DNA from: Candidatus Sigynarchaeota archaeon
GTDB taxonomy: Archaea; Asgardarchaeota; Lokiarchaeia; Sigyniarchaeales; Sigyniarchaeaceae
Length of the DNA: 32,535 nucleotides
Assembly (NCBI GenBank): GCA_030587525.1
Contig: JAUQYW010000355.1
Span: forward strand, 1 to 32,535
Direction: 5' to 3'
Both the position numbers and the translations under genes were made by a program. The notes beneath the pieces are model-generated. The model saw nothing but the letters and a program-made list of their open reading frames with translations. It searched no databases and was not told the origin of the DNA. Positions 23,446-31,421 of the stretch are shown here, one piece after another (position 1 is the first letter of the stretch; the number at the start of each line of letters is the position of its first letter).

Positions 23446-24135
23446 ATGGTCAGATCCACGGAATTCATCCAGCACGTGCAGTTGTTCGTTCCTTACCCCG
23501 TGAAGGCATCGCACGGGTTCATCACGACCGAGAAGGACGGGCGCTGCTTCCTCATCGACGCGTATTCGGGCGACATGCTCGCGAACCCGCAAGTGCCCGG
23601 GAAACACGTGCTCAGCCGCATCACGTCGAGCCAGTGCCCGTCTTGCTACCATTACGCGTCGCCAGAGGCCGCGTTCAATTGCATGCATTACGTCGCGGAA
23701 GGATACGTGCACCCGGTGCGGATCTGCGTTGTGACTGATTTTCACGCGGATGAAAAAATGGCCGCGCTGTGCCACGTGAACCGAAACCTCGGTAACGTCG
23801 ATTTTTCGCCCGTGCAATTGAAGATCCTGTCAATGCTCGTCGCCTTGCACGAAAACAAGATGCCGGCCGATATCCAGCAGAAAATTGACCTGGTGCCGTC
23901 GCAAGCCTCGCTGCTACGTGGCTCTTGCCCGTTTTTCGCCAATAACCGGGACATGAAACTCGCCTTGATCGCGAAAGGCATCGCCAGGCACCAACGAAAG
24001 CGGCATTTTCTCGATGTGCTCAAGGACATGCAATATTTGAAGGATGCACACCACGCCATCGGCGCAAGCTATTTTGACCGGAAAATCGCGGAGCTGGAAA
24101 ACCAGCTGGCCAAGATACGCGCCGGCACCGCGTGA
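23446..24135 (+). CDS. Uncharacterised 229-residue protein
   Basis: A full-length soluble protein. The N-terminal 60 residues look like a beta-rich module (FITTEKDGRCFLIDAYSGD). C64-x2-C67 with H69 and C79 (SSQCPSCYHYASPEAAFNCMH) may bind zinc. The C-terminal half is helical and basic (ARHQRKRHFLDVLKDMQYLK) and ends in a short coiled-coil-like helix. No family recognised. Its promoter predicts a leaderless mRNA. The eL22 gene follows 68 bases later on the same strand, so a translation or RNA role is thinkable, but that is guesswork. Confidence 0.65.
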   Translation: MVRSTEFIQHVQLFVPYPVKASHGFITTEKDGRCFLIDAYSGDMLANPQVPGKHVLSRITSSQCPSCYHYASPEAAFNCMHYVAEGYVHPVRICVVTDFHADEKMAALCHVNRNLGNVDFSPVQLKILSMLVALHENKMPADIQQKIDLVPSQASLLRGSCPFFANNRDMKLALIAKGIARHQRKRHFLDVLKDMQYLKDAHHAIGASYFDRKIAELENQLAKIRAGTA

Positions 24136-24209
24136 TTCCCCGTCAACCGCTCGAAGTAACTTCAAAAACCAGCCTTCATTTTTGATCTCATTCCACGGAG
24201 GTCATGTCC

Positions 24210-24572
24210 ATGGCGAAGAGTTCTGCTAAATCTGCGAAACCGGCCAAGGCCGCGAAAAAGGAAGTAGAAGTCAAGCCCATCACGGTCAACGCCGATCAGC
24301 TGAGTTTCAATAACGATAAAGATATCGATAACATGGCGCGTTTCTTGGAAGAACGGATCACGCCCCGGAGTGGTTTGAAAGAAGTCGTGCGATCCAAGAA
24401 TATGCTGGAGCTCAAGCTCACGAAACCGGTGAGCAAGCGCCTGGTGAAGCAATACTTGACGAAATATTTGCACCGTGCTGGCTTGCGGCTCGATTATCGC
24501 GTGCTCGCGACGTTCCAGGGCAAAAAAGAAGCCGATTTTCACATCTACCCGCGCCGCGTCTTTGAAATCTGA
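24210..24572 (+). CDS. rpl22e: Ribosomal protein eL22
   Basis: 120 residues from ATG 24210. Two ATGs are possible (24204 and 24210); the ribosome site GGAGGT (24197-24202) is one base from the first but seven from the second, which decides for MAKSSAK. After a basic Lys/Ala N-terminus comes the eL22 domain: ITVNADQLSFNNDKDIDNMARFLEERI, then LTKPVSKRLVKQYLTKYLHR and LRLDYRVLATFQGKKEADFHIYPR. eL22 is a large-subunit protein of eukaryotes and is absent from most archaea but reported in Asgard genomes (established), so it is the best lineage marker here. It converges on proC. Confidence 0.9.
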   Translation: MAKSSAKSAKPAKAAKKEVEVKPITVNADQLSFNNDKDIDNMARFLEERITPRSGLKEVVRSKNMLELKLTKPVSKRLVKQYLTKYLHRAGLRLDYRVLATFQGKKEADFHIYPRRVFEI

Positions 24573-24581
24573 GGTTTTCCC

Positions 24582-24600
24582 CGCTCAACGCGAGCGTTCC
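24582..24600. terminator. Possible bidirectional terminator between eL22 and proC
   Basis: CGCTC-AACGC-GAGCG (24582-24596) is a perfect 5-bp hairpin ten bases after the eL22 stop, followed by a T/C-rich stretch (TTCCCTTCCTTCTT). The two genes converge here. Confidence 0.3.
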
Positions 24601-24645
24601 CTTCCTTCTTAATACAAATGGAAAAAGAATAGGTCCCAGCGCAGC

Positions 24646-25485
24646 TCATTGCTGCATGATGTTGTCCGAGAGCACCTTTGATTTCTTCGCGGCCGCATCG
24701 ACAGCTTTTATAAGTATGCCTCGGAAGTTCCCGTCCTCAAGCACCTGCAAGCCCTCGACCGTCGTACCGCCGGGAGTCGTGACTTGATCCTTGAGCACCA
24801 TAGGATGCTTGTTCGTTTCTTGAACGAGTTTTACCGACCCGGCGACCGTGTCGAGCACCAATGCCCTCGCCAAGTCGCGGGGCAAGCCCATCTTCACGCC
24901 CCCATCGATCAAGCCTTCCAGGAAATAGAACACGTAGGCTGGGCCGCTGCCGGACAAGCCAGTAACCGCATCCAGGTATTTTTCCGGCACCTCGTGCACG
25001 TTCCCGATGGATCCCAGGATTTTCTTGCTATCAGCTTTGAAATCGGCTTGCGCGAATTCGTTGAATGCCACCGCCGTCACGCCCGCGTTCACGAGCGCCG
25101 GCGTGTTGGGCATGCACCGCGCCAGCGGAAATTTCTTGCCGGCGATCTTCTCATAATACGCCATAGGCACGCCCGTGACGATGGAAATCATGGGCTTTGA
25201 TGTGGCCAGGTCCTCGGCGATCTCCTGCAAGACCTCCTTGAGCACTTGCGGCTTCACGGCCATGATGATCAAGTTCGATCCTTGCACGAGCTCCTTGTTC
25301 GTCGCAAACGCCGTGTTGATGCCCAGCTCGGCCTTTTGGGTATCGAGGAGTGCCTTGTTGACGTCGAAAGCGTTTATCTTTGAAGCCTTGATGATGCCCT
25401 TGTTGATCAATCCCTTCATCATGGCAGAGCCCATGTTGCCCGTGCCGATGATGCCGATCGTGGTTATCGTCATGATGTACACCAT
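24646..25485 (-). CDS. proC: Pyrroline-5-carboxylate reductase
   Basis: 279 residues at the first ATG; the fifth codon (ATG 25473, giving MTITTIGIIG) is a better fit to family length. It reduces pyrroline-5-carboxylate to proline with NAD(P)H. The Rossmann motif GIIGTGNMGSAM opens the protein; MAVKPQ, CMPNTPALV, the signature GSGPAYVFYFLEGLIDGG, and the C-terminal TTPGGTTVEGLQVLE near the active site are all present. The SDR gene ends 5 bases before the longer start, so the SDR-proC pair is an operon. Converges on eL22. Confidence 0.95.
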   Translation of the reverse strand: MVYIMTITTIGIIGTGNMGSAMMKGLINKGIIKASKINAFDVNKALLDTQKAELGINTAFATNKELVQGSNLIIMAVKPQVLKEVLQEIAEDLATSKPMISIVTGVPMAYYEKIAGKKFPLARCMPNTPALVNAGVTAVAFNEFAQADFKADSKKILGSIGNVHEVPEKYLDAVTGLSGSGPAYVFYFLEGLIDGGVKMGLPRDLARALVLDTVAGSVKLVQETNKHPMVLKDQVTTPGGTTVEGLQVLEDGNFRGILIKAVDAAAKKSKVLSDNIMQQ

Positions 25486-25490
25486 GCTGT

Positions 25491-26342
25491 TCAGTGCTTC
25501 AGAAGAAATTCAATGAGCCGCTTGAGCTTCCTCGTGCTCTGCGCTAACCCGGGCTCTTTTTGCTCGAAATACGGGCTGAAGACTTCCCAAGAGGCCTTGC
25601 TTTCGGGCGGTGCTTCTGCGATGACCTTTCTCACGACCTGGACCTCGTTCACGTCGACGATCGTGTCGTTCATCTTGTTCGATTCCGGCAGTAAGAAGAA
25701 GATGTAATAGATCGGGAGCTCCTCGGGATCCATCACCGTCGGGGGCTTCTGGCCATCCCCTGCTTTTTTGCCGCGCAGCAGCCGCGTGTCGACCATGGTG
25801 GGCGAGAGCATGTTGAACGAGATGTTTTCCTTCGTGTATTCCAGCGCCAGTACCTTCTGCAGCCCGACGACTGCCCATTTCGATGCCACGTAGGCGGCAA
25901 ACTTCGGCATCACGGCGTTATACGCCGCGCTGCCCGTGATGATGAAACGCGCCTTGTCGTCCTTGCTCTCCTTGTTCATGACGGGATACGCCGCCTTGAA
26001 CGTGTTGAACACGCCGAGCACGTTGACGTTCATGATGCGGGCGAATTCCGCGGGATCGAAGTCGTGGGATTCTTTCTTGGACGACGCGCCCGCGTTGGCG
26101 ATGACCGCATTCAACGGGCCGAGTTCTTGTTGAAATTCCTTGAAGGCTTTGTCCATATCTGAATAATTGGTGACATCGCCGGTCTTCAGCACCACCTTGA
26201 CGCCGGTGCCGATCTTCTCGATATCCTTTTTGACGTTTTCCAGCTCGTCCATGGTCCGCGAGGTCAAGCCGATGTTGGCGCCCTCCTTGGTACATGCCAC
26301 GGCAACTGATCGTCCAATGCCCCGGCCGCCGCCGGTTATCAC
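25491..26342 (-). CDS. Short-chain dehydrogenase/reductase
   Basis: 283 residues from GTG 26342. Classical SDR: NAD(P)-binding GGGRGIG (4-10), NAG (83-85), catalytic S138, Y151 and K155 in YVASKW. After the core there is a longer than usual tail with a Pro-rich, charged segment. The chosen GTG cuts into the first strand: homologues normally have 5-8 residues before T-G-x-x-x-G-I-G, and the frame upstream does read ILLKGKNIV, but has no ATG, GTG or TTG there. AAAGGG nine bases before the GTG supports it as the real start; a rare ATT start is the alternative. First gene of the pair with proC; substrate unknown. Confidence 0.8.
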   Translation of the reverse strand: MITGGGRGIGRSVAVACTKEGANIGLTSRTMDELENVKKDIEKIGTGVKVVLKTGDVTNYSDMDKAFKEFQQELGPLNAVIANAGASSKKESHDFDPAEFARIMNVNVLGVFNTFKAAYPVMNKESKDDKARFIITGSAAYNAVMPKFAAYVASKWAVVGLQKVLALEYTKENISFNMLSPTMVDTRLLRGKKAGDGQKPPTVMDPEELPIYYIFFLLPESNKMNDTIVDVNEVQVVRKVIAEAPPESKASWEVFSPYFEQKEPGLAQSTRKLKRLIEFLLKH

Positions 26343-26460
26343 GATATTTTTCCCTTTGAGTAGAATCGCAATCCACCTTGCTGAGTAGGAAGTGTTAATT
26401 TGGATCTTTCCCTTCGAAAAATATTAACTTTGCAGAAAAAAACCTTAACGGGTGCAAATC

Positions 26461-26994
26461 ATGATCATGCCTAACCAGAAAGGCATCGTGCCCAAGATAC
26501 ACGAGACCGCGTTCGTCGCACCGGGTGCAACCATCATTGGCGACGTCGAGATCGGCGAGGGAACGAACGTGTGGCCCGGCGCGGTCATCCGCGGTGACAT
26601 GTGCAAGATACGCATCGGGAAACGATGTTCTATTCAAGATAATTGCGTCATCCATGCCGAGGCCGACACCAGCATCACGCTCGGTGACGACGTGCTCATG
26701 GGCCATGGTGCCATCGCGCACGGGCCGGGCGACATCGGCAGCAACAACCTCATCGCCATCGGTGCCATCAAGCTCATGGGCAAGAAAGTAGGCAAAGGTT
26801 GCATCATCGGCGCCGGCGCTCTCGTCACGAAGGACGTGGAAGATTTTTCCAAGATGATGGGAGCCCCCGCCGAAGTGAGGGGCAAGTTGGAGCCAAAAGA
26901 CACGACGCCGCAAGCAACAGGCGCTGAGAGATATTTCCAGCTCGGGCAAGCCTACAAGAAGCAAGGCCTCGACCAACGGCAGTACAAAGGATAA
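26461..26994 (+). CDS. Gamma-carbonic-anhydrase-like hexapeptide-repeat protein
   Basis: 177 residues from ATG 26461 (GGGTG seven bases upstream); GTG 26452 and ATG 26467 are also possible. Left-handed beta-helix repeats run from about residue 15 to 140 (ATIIGDVEIGEGTNVWPGAVIRGD...). The gamma-class metal histidines are present: one in CVIHAE and two in MGHGAIAHG, the H-x4-H spacing of the zinc or iron site in the trimer. Such proteins hydrate carbon dioxide or act as related CoA-thioester enzymes. A C-terminal helix (AERYFQLGQAYKKQGLDQ) caps it. It diverges from the SDR gene; a TATA-like AATATTAA lies at 26419-26427. Confidence 0.85.
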   Translation: MIMPNQKGIVPKIHETAFVAPGATIIGDVEIGEGTNVWPGAVIRGDMCKIRIGKRCSIQDNCVIHAEADTSITLGDDVLMGHGAIAHGPGDIGSNNLIAIGAIKLMGKKVGKGCIIGAGALVTKDVEDFSKMMGAPAEVRGKLEPKDTTPQATGAERYFQLGQAYKKQGLDQRQYKG

Positions 26995-27013
26995 AAAAAG
27001 GCACTAAAAAAAA
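26993..27013 (-). terminator. T tracts ending the dehydratase operon
   Basis: After the minus-strand stop at 27021 the minus strand carries a run of eight T (27013-27006) and one of six or seven (26999-26993), a typical archaeal terminator overlapping the end of the + strand gene. Confidence 0.5.
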
Positions 27014-27020
27014 GAAACAT

Positions 27021-28295
27021 CTATTTTTTATTCGATGCCATCAATTCGATGAAGCTTTCCATCCGGTTTTTCATCGGCTCATCGGCATACGCCCGGGGAT
27101 CGTCCATATCGCAATCCATTAGCCAGACCGGGATACCCTTGTCTTTCTGGATGGCATTCTTCAAGTCGACCATGCCCGTGCACGACGGCCGACAGCTCAG
27201 GTTCGAGTGCAGTATGATGCCGTCGAGCTTGTAATCATCGATGACCTTCTCGAAGTACTTGATGCGCTTCTCCACGGCATAGTTGTACGGCGTGTCGATG
27301 ATCAGCCGGGCGAGCTCCCGCAGCTGCTTGTCGATGGGCAGGCCGATCTTCTTCTTCGGCCCGAACGAGAACGTGTAAGGCTCGTAGGTGATGATGGCAC
27401 CGTAATTGGCGAGCTCGTGGAAGAACTTGATCTTGTACCACATGGGGATGCCCTCGAACAGGACCCGGTATTTCTCCTGTTCCTTCGTGAGCGATCCCGT
27501 GTTCTTCGCCACCCGTTCCTTGATGTCCTTGAGTAAGGCCTCGTAAAATGAGATGCCGATGTCCAAGCCGGGCAAGATGACCAGCGGGAAGATCGCTGCC
27601 ATGGTATCCTGGAACGACACGGGCGTCGGGAGAAGCTTGCGATACTCGTAGATCTCTTGCCAGAGATCGCTGAGCTTGGCGGATTTTTGAAGGATCGTGT
27701 TGAACTTGTTCTCATCGAATTTCTTACCCGTGATCTTTCCCGCAAACTCGATGAACTCGTTGAATTGATCAACGACGTAATCGATGTACTCCTCCATGCG
27801 CGCATCATCCGTGCCCGCCACGGCGACGGGGATGTCGAAGCAGAAGTAAGGAACCTTGAATTCCCGGGCTTGCGTCTGGAACCATTTCACGTGCGTGTCG
27901 CAGATCGTGTTCGTGCTGGCGAGAAACTTCGGCTTTCCAATGGCACCTTGCGCGATGCCAACTTTCTTGCCAACGGCGCCGATGTTGGTCTTGAAATAGG
28001 AACACAGATCCCGGGAGAAACCGAGGCTCTCCGCATACTCGATGAGTTTCAAGGAGACTTTCGCCGTCCCGGCCACGCATGCGGCATTCTCCGGGTGCAT
28101 GGGAAATATATCGAACAAGTAGCATAGCTCCACGGGGAATCCCGCGGTCACCCACGCGGTCTTCTTCCACGGCAACGATGACATAAACTTCGACTTCATC
28201 AAGTAGTTCTTGATGATCTTGCCGAGCTGGCTGTTAATTGCCGGCAACCGCTCGACTCGCAGCAATTTTTTCGTGTCTTGAGTGGCTTCACTCAT
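27021..28295 (-). CDS. 2-hydroxyacyl-CoA dehydratase / benzoyl-CoA reductase type subunit
   Basis: 424 residues. The HgdA/HgdB/BcrB-BcrC family uses [4Fe-4S] clusters to dehydrate 2-hydroxyacyl-CoA or reduce benzoyl-CoA, with electrons supplied by an ATP-dependent activator. Family features: TAGFPVELCYLFDIFPMHPEN at the substrate-binding N-terminal domain, CSYFKTNIG, NTICDTHVKWFQ, FCFDIPV, and GIILHSNLSCRPSC with cluster cysteines, followed by PVWLMDCDMDDPR. Its ATG overlaps the stop of the partner subunit (ATGA), so the two are translated together. No activator ATPase is in the window. Substrate cannot be told; the acyl-CoA synthetase next door would supply a CoA ester. Confidence 0.85.
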   Translation of the reverse strand: MSEATQDTKKLLRVERLPAINSQLGKIIKNYLMKSKFMSSLPWKKTAWVTAGFPVELCYLFDIFPMHPENAACVAGTAKVSLKLIEYAESLGFSRDLCSYFKTNIGAVGKKVGIAQGAIGKPKFLASTNTICDTHVKWFQTQAREFKVPYFCFDIPVAVAGTDDARMEEYIDYVVDQFNEFIEFAGKITGKKFDENKFNTILQKSAKLSDLWQEIYEYRKLLPTPVSFQDTMAAIFPLVILPGLDIGISFYEALLKDIKERVAKNTGSLTKEQEKYRVLFEGIPMWYKIKFFHELANYGAIITYEPYTFSFGPKKKIGLPIDKQLRELARLIIDTPYNYAVEKRIKYFEKVIDDYKLDGIILHSNLSCRPSCTGMVDLKNAIQKDKGIPVWLMDCDMDDPRAYADEPMKNRMESFIELMASNKK

Positions 28296-29335
28296 GCTTT
28301 TTCACCTATCTCCATAAATGCTTCGAGGCGATTCACTGCCTGGCGGTCGATCGTCGGGCTAAACTCGCGTTCCAGGTGGATCGCCTTGTAGCCCTTTGCT
28401 TTCAACGCTTTCATCGTGTACACGGAATCGAAGGCGTACGGCTCGCAAAACTTGAGGTTCTGCGAGACGACCGTGGTGATGTCACTGTCCTTCAGCTCTT
28501 TCAGCAAGAAATCGAGCCTTGGATCGGGCGGGTTCTTCGTCGCCGGGCGCGGCATGGCTGCCTTGTACTCGATGATGGCATCCAGCGGATCGGCCTTGTC
28601 GGGAATGAGGGTGGCGAAGCACCGCTCGCCGATCGACAAGTCATCCCGGACCACCCGGAGATTTGCTTCCTCGAGGGTGTCCATCCACTCGGGATACGTC
28701 ACGTCGGAGCCGGTCAGCAGGATCTTTTTCTTGCCATCGGGAAACGCGGGTCTCGCTGCCCACTCCTTCAACTTCTTGTCGAGCAGCGCGAGAAGGTCGG
28801 CTTTCGGTAATTGCACGCTTTTCACGCAGAGTTCAAGGTATTCTCGATTAGTGATATCCTTCTCTCCCCGCATCGCGGCGAGTTTTTGCAGCTTTCCCTT
28901 GATCTCATTCGATGTCTTGATGGCATCTTTCAATTTTGCATCGGTGATCTTCACGCCAAATTTTGCTTCGAGCCTGGTGATCAAGAGCTTCATTTCAGTC
29001 TTGAAAAACTTCGCAGCGGATTTTCTCTCGTAATTCATCGGCACGTTCAAGAAATGCAAGAACGGAGTCTTCACGTGCAATTTCCAAATGTCATAAAACC
29101 GGTGCGTTGTGTCGCAACCGTGCGCGAGAACGATGCCGGCCCACTCGCCCGAATGTGCCAGGGCATCCGTCATGAAACTGCGAGCCGCGGGGCATATGAA
29201 ATTCTGGAGATACTGGTCCGCCGGGTCATTCGGGGTTTTCACGTCACCGAGTATCTTGTAGGGCGTGAAACCCGCGGCCATGGCAATTTCCTCGGGAAAA
29301 TCATGGGAAGAGTCGAAATATGCTAGCTTATCCAT
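28292..29335 (-). CDS. 2-hydroxyacyl-CoA dehydratase family, second subunit
   Basis: 347 residues from ATG 29335. Shorter paralogue of the downstream subunit, as in HgdA/HgdB or BcrB/BcrC pairs. Seen: FDSSHDFPEEIAMAAGFTPYKILGD, NFICPAARSFMTDAL, VLAHGCDTTHRFYDIWK, a helical middle, then KKILLTGSDVTYPEWMDTLEEANLRVVRDDLSIGERCF and VSQNLKFCEPYAFDS. Cysteines in ICPA, HGCD, ERC and KFCEP correspond to cluster ligands in the family. It is the first gene of the pair and its promoter lies in the operator-rich gap shared with the acyl-CoA synthetase. Confidence 0.85.
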   Translation of the reverse strand: MDKLAYFDSSHDFPEEIAMAAGFTPYKILGDVKTPNDPADQYLQNFICPAARSFMTDALAHSGEWAGIVLAHGCDTTHRFYDIWKLHVKTPFLHFLNVPMNYERKSAAKFFKTEMKLLITRLEAKFGVKITDAKLKDAIKTSNEIKGKLQKLAAMRGEKDITNREYLELCVKSVQLPKADLLALLDKKLKEWAARPAFPDGKKKILLTGSDVTYPEWMDTLEEANLRVVRDDLSIGERCFATLIPDKADPLDAIIEYKAAMPRPATKNPPDPRLDFLLKELKDSDITTVVSQNLKFCEPYAFDSVYTMKALKAKGYKAIHLEREFSPTIDRQAVNRLEAFMEIGEKA

Positions 29336-29377
29336 TGGATTCTCATTTCCGTCGAGTTTAATGGTAGTGTGTACAAT

Positions 29378-29391
29378 GGAATGTGCATTCC
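29378..29391. promoter_or_regulatory. Perfect palindrome between the dehydratase and CoA-ligase genes
   Basis: GGAATG-TG-CATTCC, perfect 6-bp arms, 43 bp before the dehydratase start. A site for a dimeric regulator is the simplest reading; the regulator is unknown. Confidence 0.45.
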
Positions 29392-29397
29392 TTGGTT

Positions 29398-29432
29398 AAA
29401 GAATCCCGTCACCTCAAATAAAGAATCCCATC
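29398..29432. promoter_or_regulatory. Two direct repeats before the acyl-CoA synthetase promoter
   Basis: AAAGAATCCCGTC (29398-29410) and AAAGAATCCCATC (29420-29432), 12 of 13 bases identical and 22 bp apart, two helical turns. They sit just upstream of the TATA box at 29444-29452, an activator-like place. Confidence 0.45.
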
Positions 29433-29443
29433 GGAAACAATGC

Positions 29444-29452
29444 TTATATTTT
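29444..29452 (+). promoter_or_regulatory. TATA box of the acyl-CoA synthetase gene
   Basis: TTATATTTT centred about 78 bp before ATG 29526; transcription would start near 29472, leaving a leader of about 54 bases. The two direct repeats lie immediately upstream. Confidence 0.45.
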
Positions 29453-29525
29453 TTTAAATGGATCTTACGCACATCATTAATCCACCATGTAAAGAGGCGG
29501 GGTTAATGGCCGTAATGGTGATTTC

Positions 29526-31310
29526 ATGGCAGAAGAAACGAAAAAAAATGAATTGTTCACGGGCGAGGTCATCAATGCTCCGAAGACGAAGCCTTGGCTG
29601 AAATTCTACGCTAAAGGTGTTCCGGAATCCATTGCCTACCCAAAGGTCTCGCTTTACGAGCGTTTGACGCAAACCGTGGAAAAATATCCCGATGCTCCCG
29701 CTTGGGACTTCGGAGTTGGCGGGATGACCTCGACATATAAAAGGTTGTTAGCAGAAATTGACAAGTTTGCAGATGGCTTGGCAGCGGCTGGCTTCAAGAA
29801 GGGTGATGTCATGACAATCGCGATGCCTACCAGCCCGCAAGGCATCATCCCGGTCTATGCGGTCAACAAGCTCGGTGGCGTGGCATCTATGATCCATCCC
29901 CAGAGCCCGCCACCACAAATCAAAATGTACCTCAACTTGAGCAACAGCACGTGGGCATTGACCCTTGACGCGTTATACAAGCCTTTCAAGGAAGTGCTTA
30001 GCGAAACGCCGGTCAAGAAACTGATCTTGAGCAAGCTCCCGGATTACTTCCCGCCTGCATTCAAGCCACTGTTCTGGCTCGCGAAAGGCCGGAAGATAGC
30101 CAAGGTGCCAGCCGATGACAAGGTTATCTGGTTCAGCGACATCATGAAGGGATCGTACCCGAAAATGGAGACGGCAAAAATGTCGCCGGACGACACGGCC
30201 ATCATTCTCTATTCCGGCGGCACCACGGGCACCCCAAAGGGCATCGAGCTCACGAACATGAACATGATCTCCGAAGGTATGCAAGTCACGGCCTGGGGGA
30301 CTCTTGGCCCGGGACAGTCAATGCTGGCGATTATGCCAATATTTCACGGTTTTGGATTGGGCGTCTGCGTGAACACGGCATTCATGGCTGGGGGCAAAAC
30401 CATCTTGATCCCAATTTTCACGGCGGAATCCGTCGCCAAGCTGGTGAAAAAGAAACGACCCAACTTCCTGGTGGGCGTGCCTACCTTGTTTGAATCCTTG
30501 GCGAGTAACGAAGATTTCAAGAGCGCGGATCTCTCTTGCCTGACCCAGACGTTCTGCGGCGCCGACACGCTCCCGCGCAAGACCAAGGAAAAGTTCGAAG
30601 CGGTCACGCACGGTCGCGGTGCAAAGTGTAACTTGCTGGAAGGATACGGCCTCACCGAAGCGGTCACCGCGATCATGGCAATGCCGGTTGATCAGTATAG
30701 AGAAGGGAGCATCGGTCTTCCGTTCCCCGACATGCTCGCGATGATTTGCAAGGTAGGAACGAACGAGGAGGCCCCGTGCGGCGAGGAGGGCGAGCTCTGT
30801 GTATCTGGTCCCGCCGTCATGAAAGGCTATCTCAACAATCCGAAAGCGACCGCGGAAACGCTGAAGAAGCATGCAGACGGACGGATATGGCTCCACACCG
30901 GTGATCTTGGCAAGATGGACAAGGATGGATTCTTCTACTTCTCGCTGCGCCTCAAGCGCATGCTGAAAGTGTCCGGTATCAATGTTTATCCCAACCATGT
31001 AGAAGAAACCCTTCGCAAGATGCCCGACATCGAGGATGTCTGCATCATCGGGGTCCCCGACGAGAAGCAAATTACCCGTGTCAAGGCCTTCGTCATTCTC
31101 AAGGACAAGTCCCAGGCAAACGCCGAGATGGTCAAGAAAATCCAGGACTTCGGGATGGCGAATTTGCTCAAGTACGAGTCGCCGAGGGATGTTGAATTCC
31201 GGGAAACATTGCCAAAAACTCTCGTAGGGAAGATTGCGTTCAACACCCTTGAAAAAGAGGAGCTTGAGAAGTTGAAGGCTGCCGGGAAATACCCGTTCGA
31301 CAAGAAATAA
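29526..31310 (+). CDS. Acyl-CoA synthetase (AMP-forming)
   Basis: 594 residues, full length for medium/long-chain acyl-CoA synthetases. It activates a carboxylic acid with ATP to an acyl-adenylate, then to the CoA ester. Motifs: the P-loop YSGGTTGTPKG (229-239), the aromatic/Gly EGYGLTE, the TGDLGKMDKDGFF hinge, LKRMLKVSGINVYP, and the C-terminal catalytic lysine K569 in TLVGKI. No transit signal or membrane span. It diverges from the two dehydratase subunits, so it may load their substrate. A T-rich terminator follows. Confidence 0.93.
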   Translation: MAEETKKNELFTGEVINAPKTKPWLKFYAKGVPESIAYPKVSLYERLTQTVEKYPDAPAWDFGVGGMTSTYKRLLAEIDKFADGLAAAGFKKGDVMTIAMPTSPQGIIPVYAVNKLGGVASMIHPQSPPPQIKMYLNLSNSTWALTLDALYKPFKEVLSETPVKKLILSKLPDYFPPAFKPLFWLAKGRKIAKVPADDKVIWFSDIMKGSYPKMETAKMSPDDTAIILYSGGTTGTPKGIELTNMNMISEGMQVTAWGTLGPGQSMLAIMPIFHGFGLGVCVNTAFMAGGKTILIPIFTAESVAKLVKKKRPNFLVGVPTLFESLASNEDFKSADLSCLTQTFCGADTLPRKTKEKFEAVTHGRGAKCNLLEGYGLTEAVTAIMAMPVDQYREGSIGLPFPDMLAMICKVGTNEEAPCGEEGELCVSGPAVMKGYLNNPKATAETLKKHADGRIWLHTGDLGKMDKDGFFYFSLRLKRMLKVSGINVYPNHVEETLRKMPDIEDVCIIGVPDEKQITRVKAFVILKDKSQANAEMVKKIQDFGMANLLKYESPRDVEFRETLPKTLVGKIAFNTLEKEELEKLKAAGKYPFDKK

Positions 31311-31312
31311 CC

Positions 31313-31335
31313 CTTTTTTTCATTTCCTTTTTTCC
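31313..31335 (+). terminator. T-tract terminator of the acyl-CoA synthetase gene
   Basis: Directly after the stop the + strand reads seven T, CATTTCC and then six T, ending CCCC; a standard archaeal T-rich terminator. Confidence 0.55.
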
Positions 31336-31421
31336 CCGTTGTGCTGGCAGTAACTCGCGGCGAAGTTTTTTATGCCCTCGCTTACCTCGATCCATTAGAA
31401 TTCGTCCACGGATGTGCGCTG

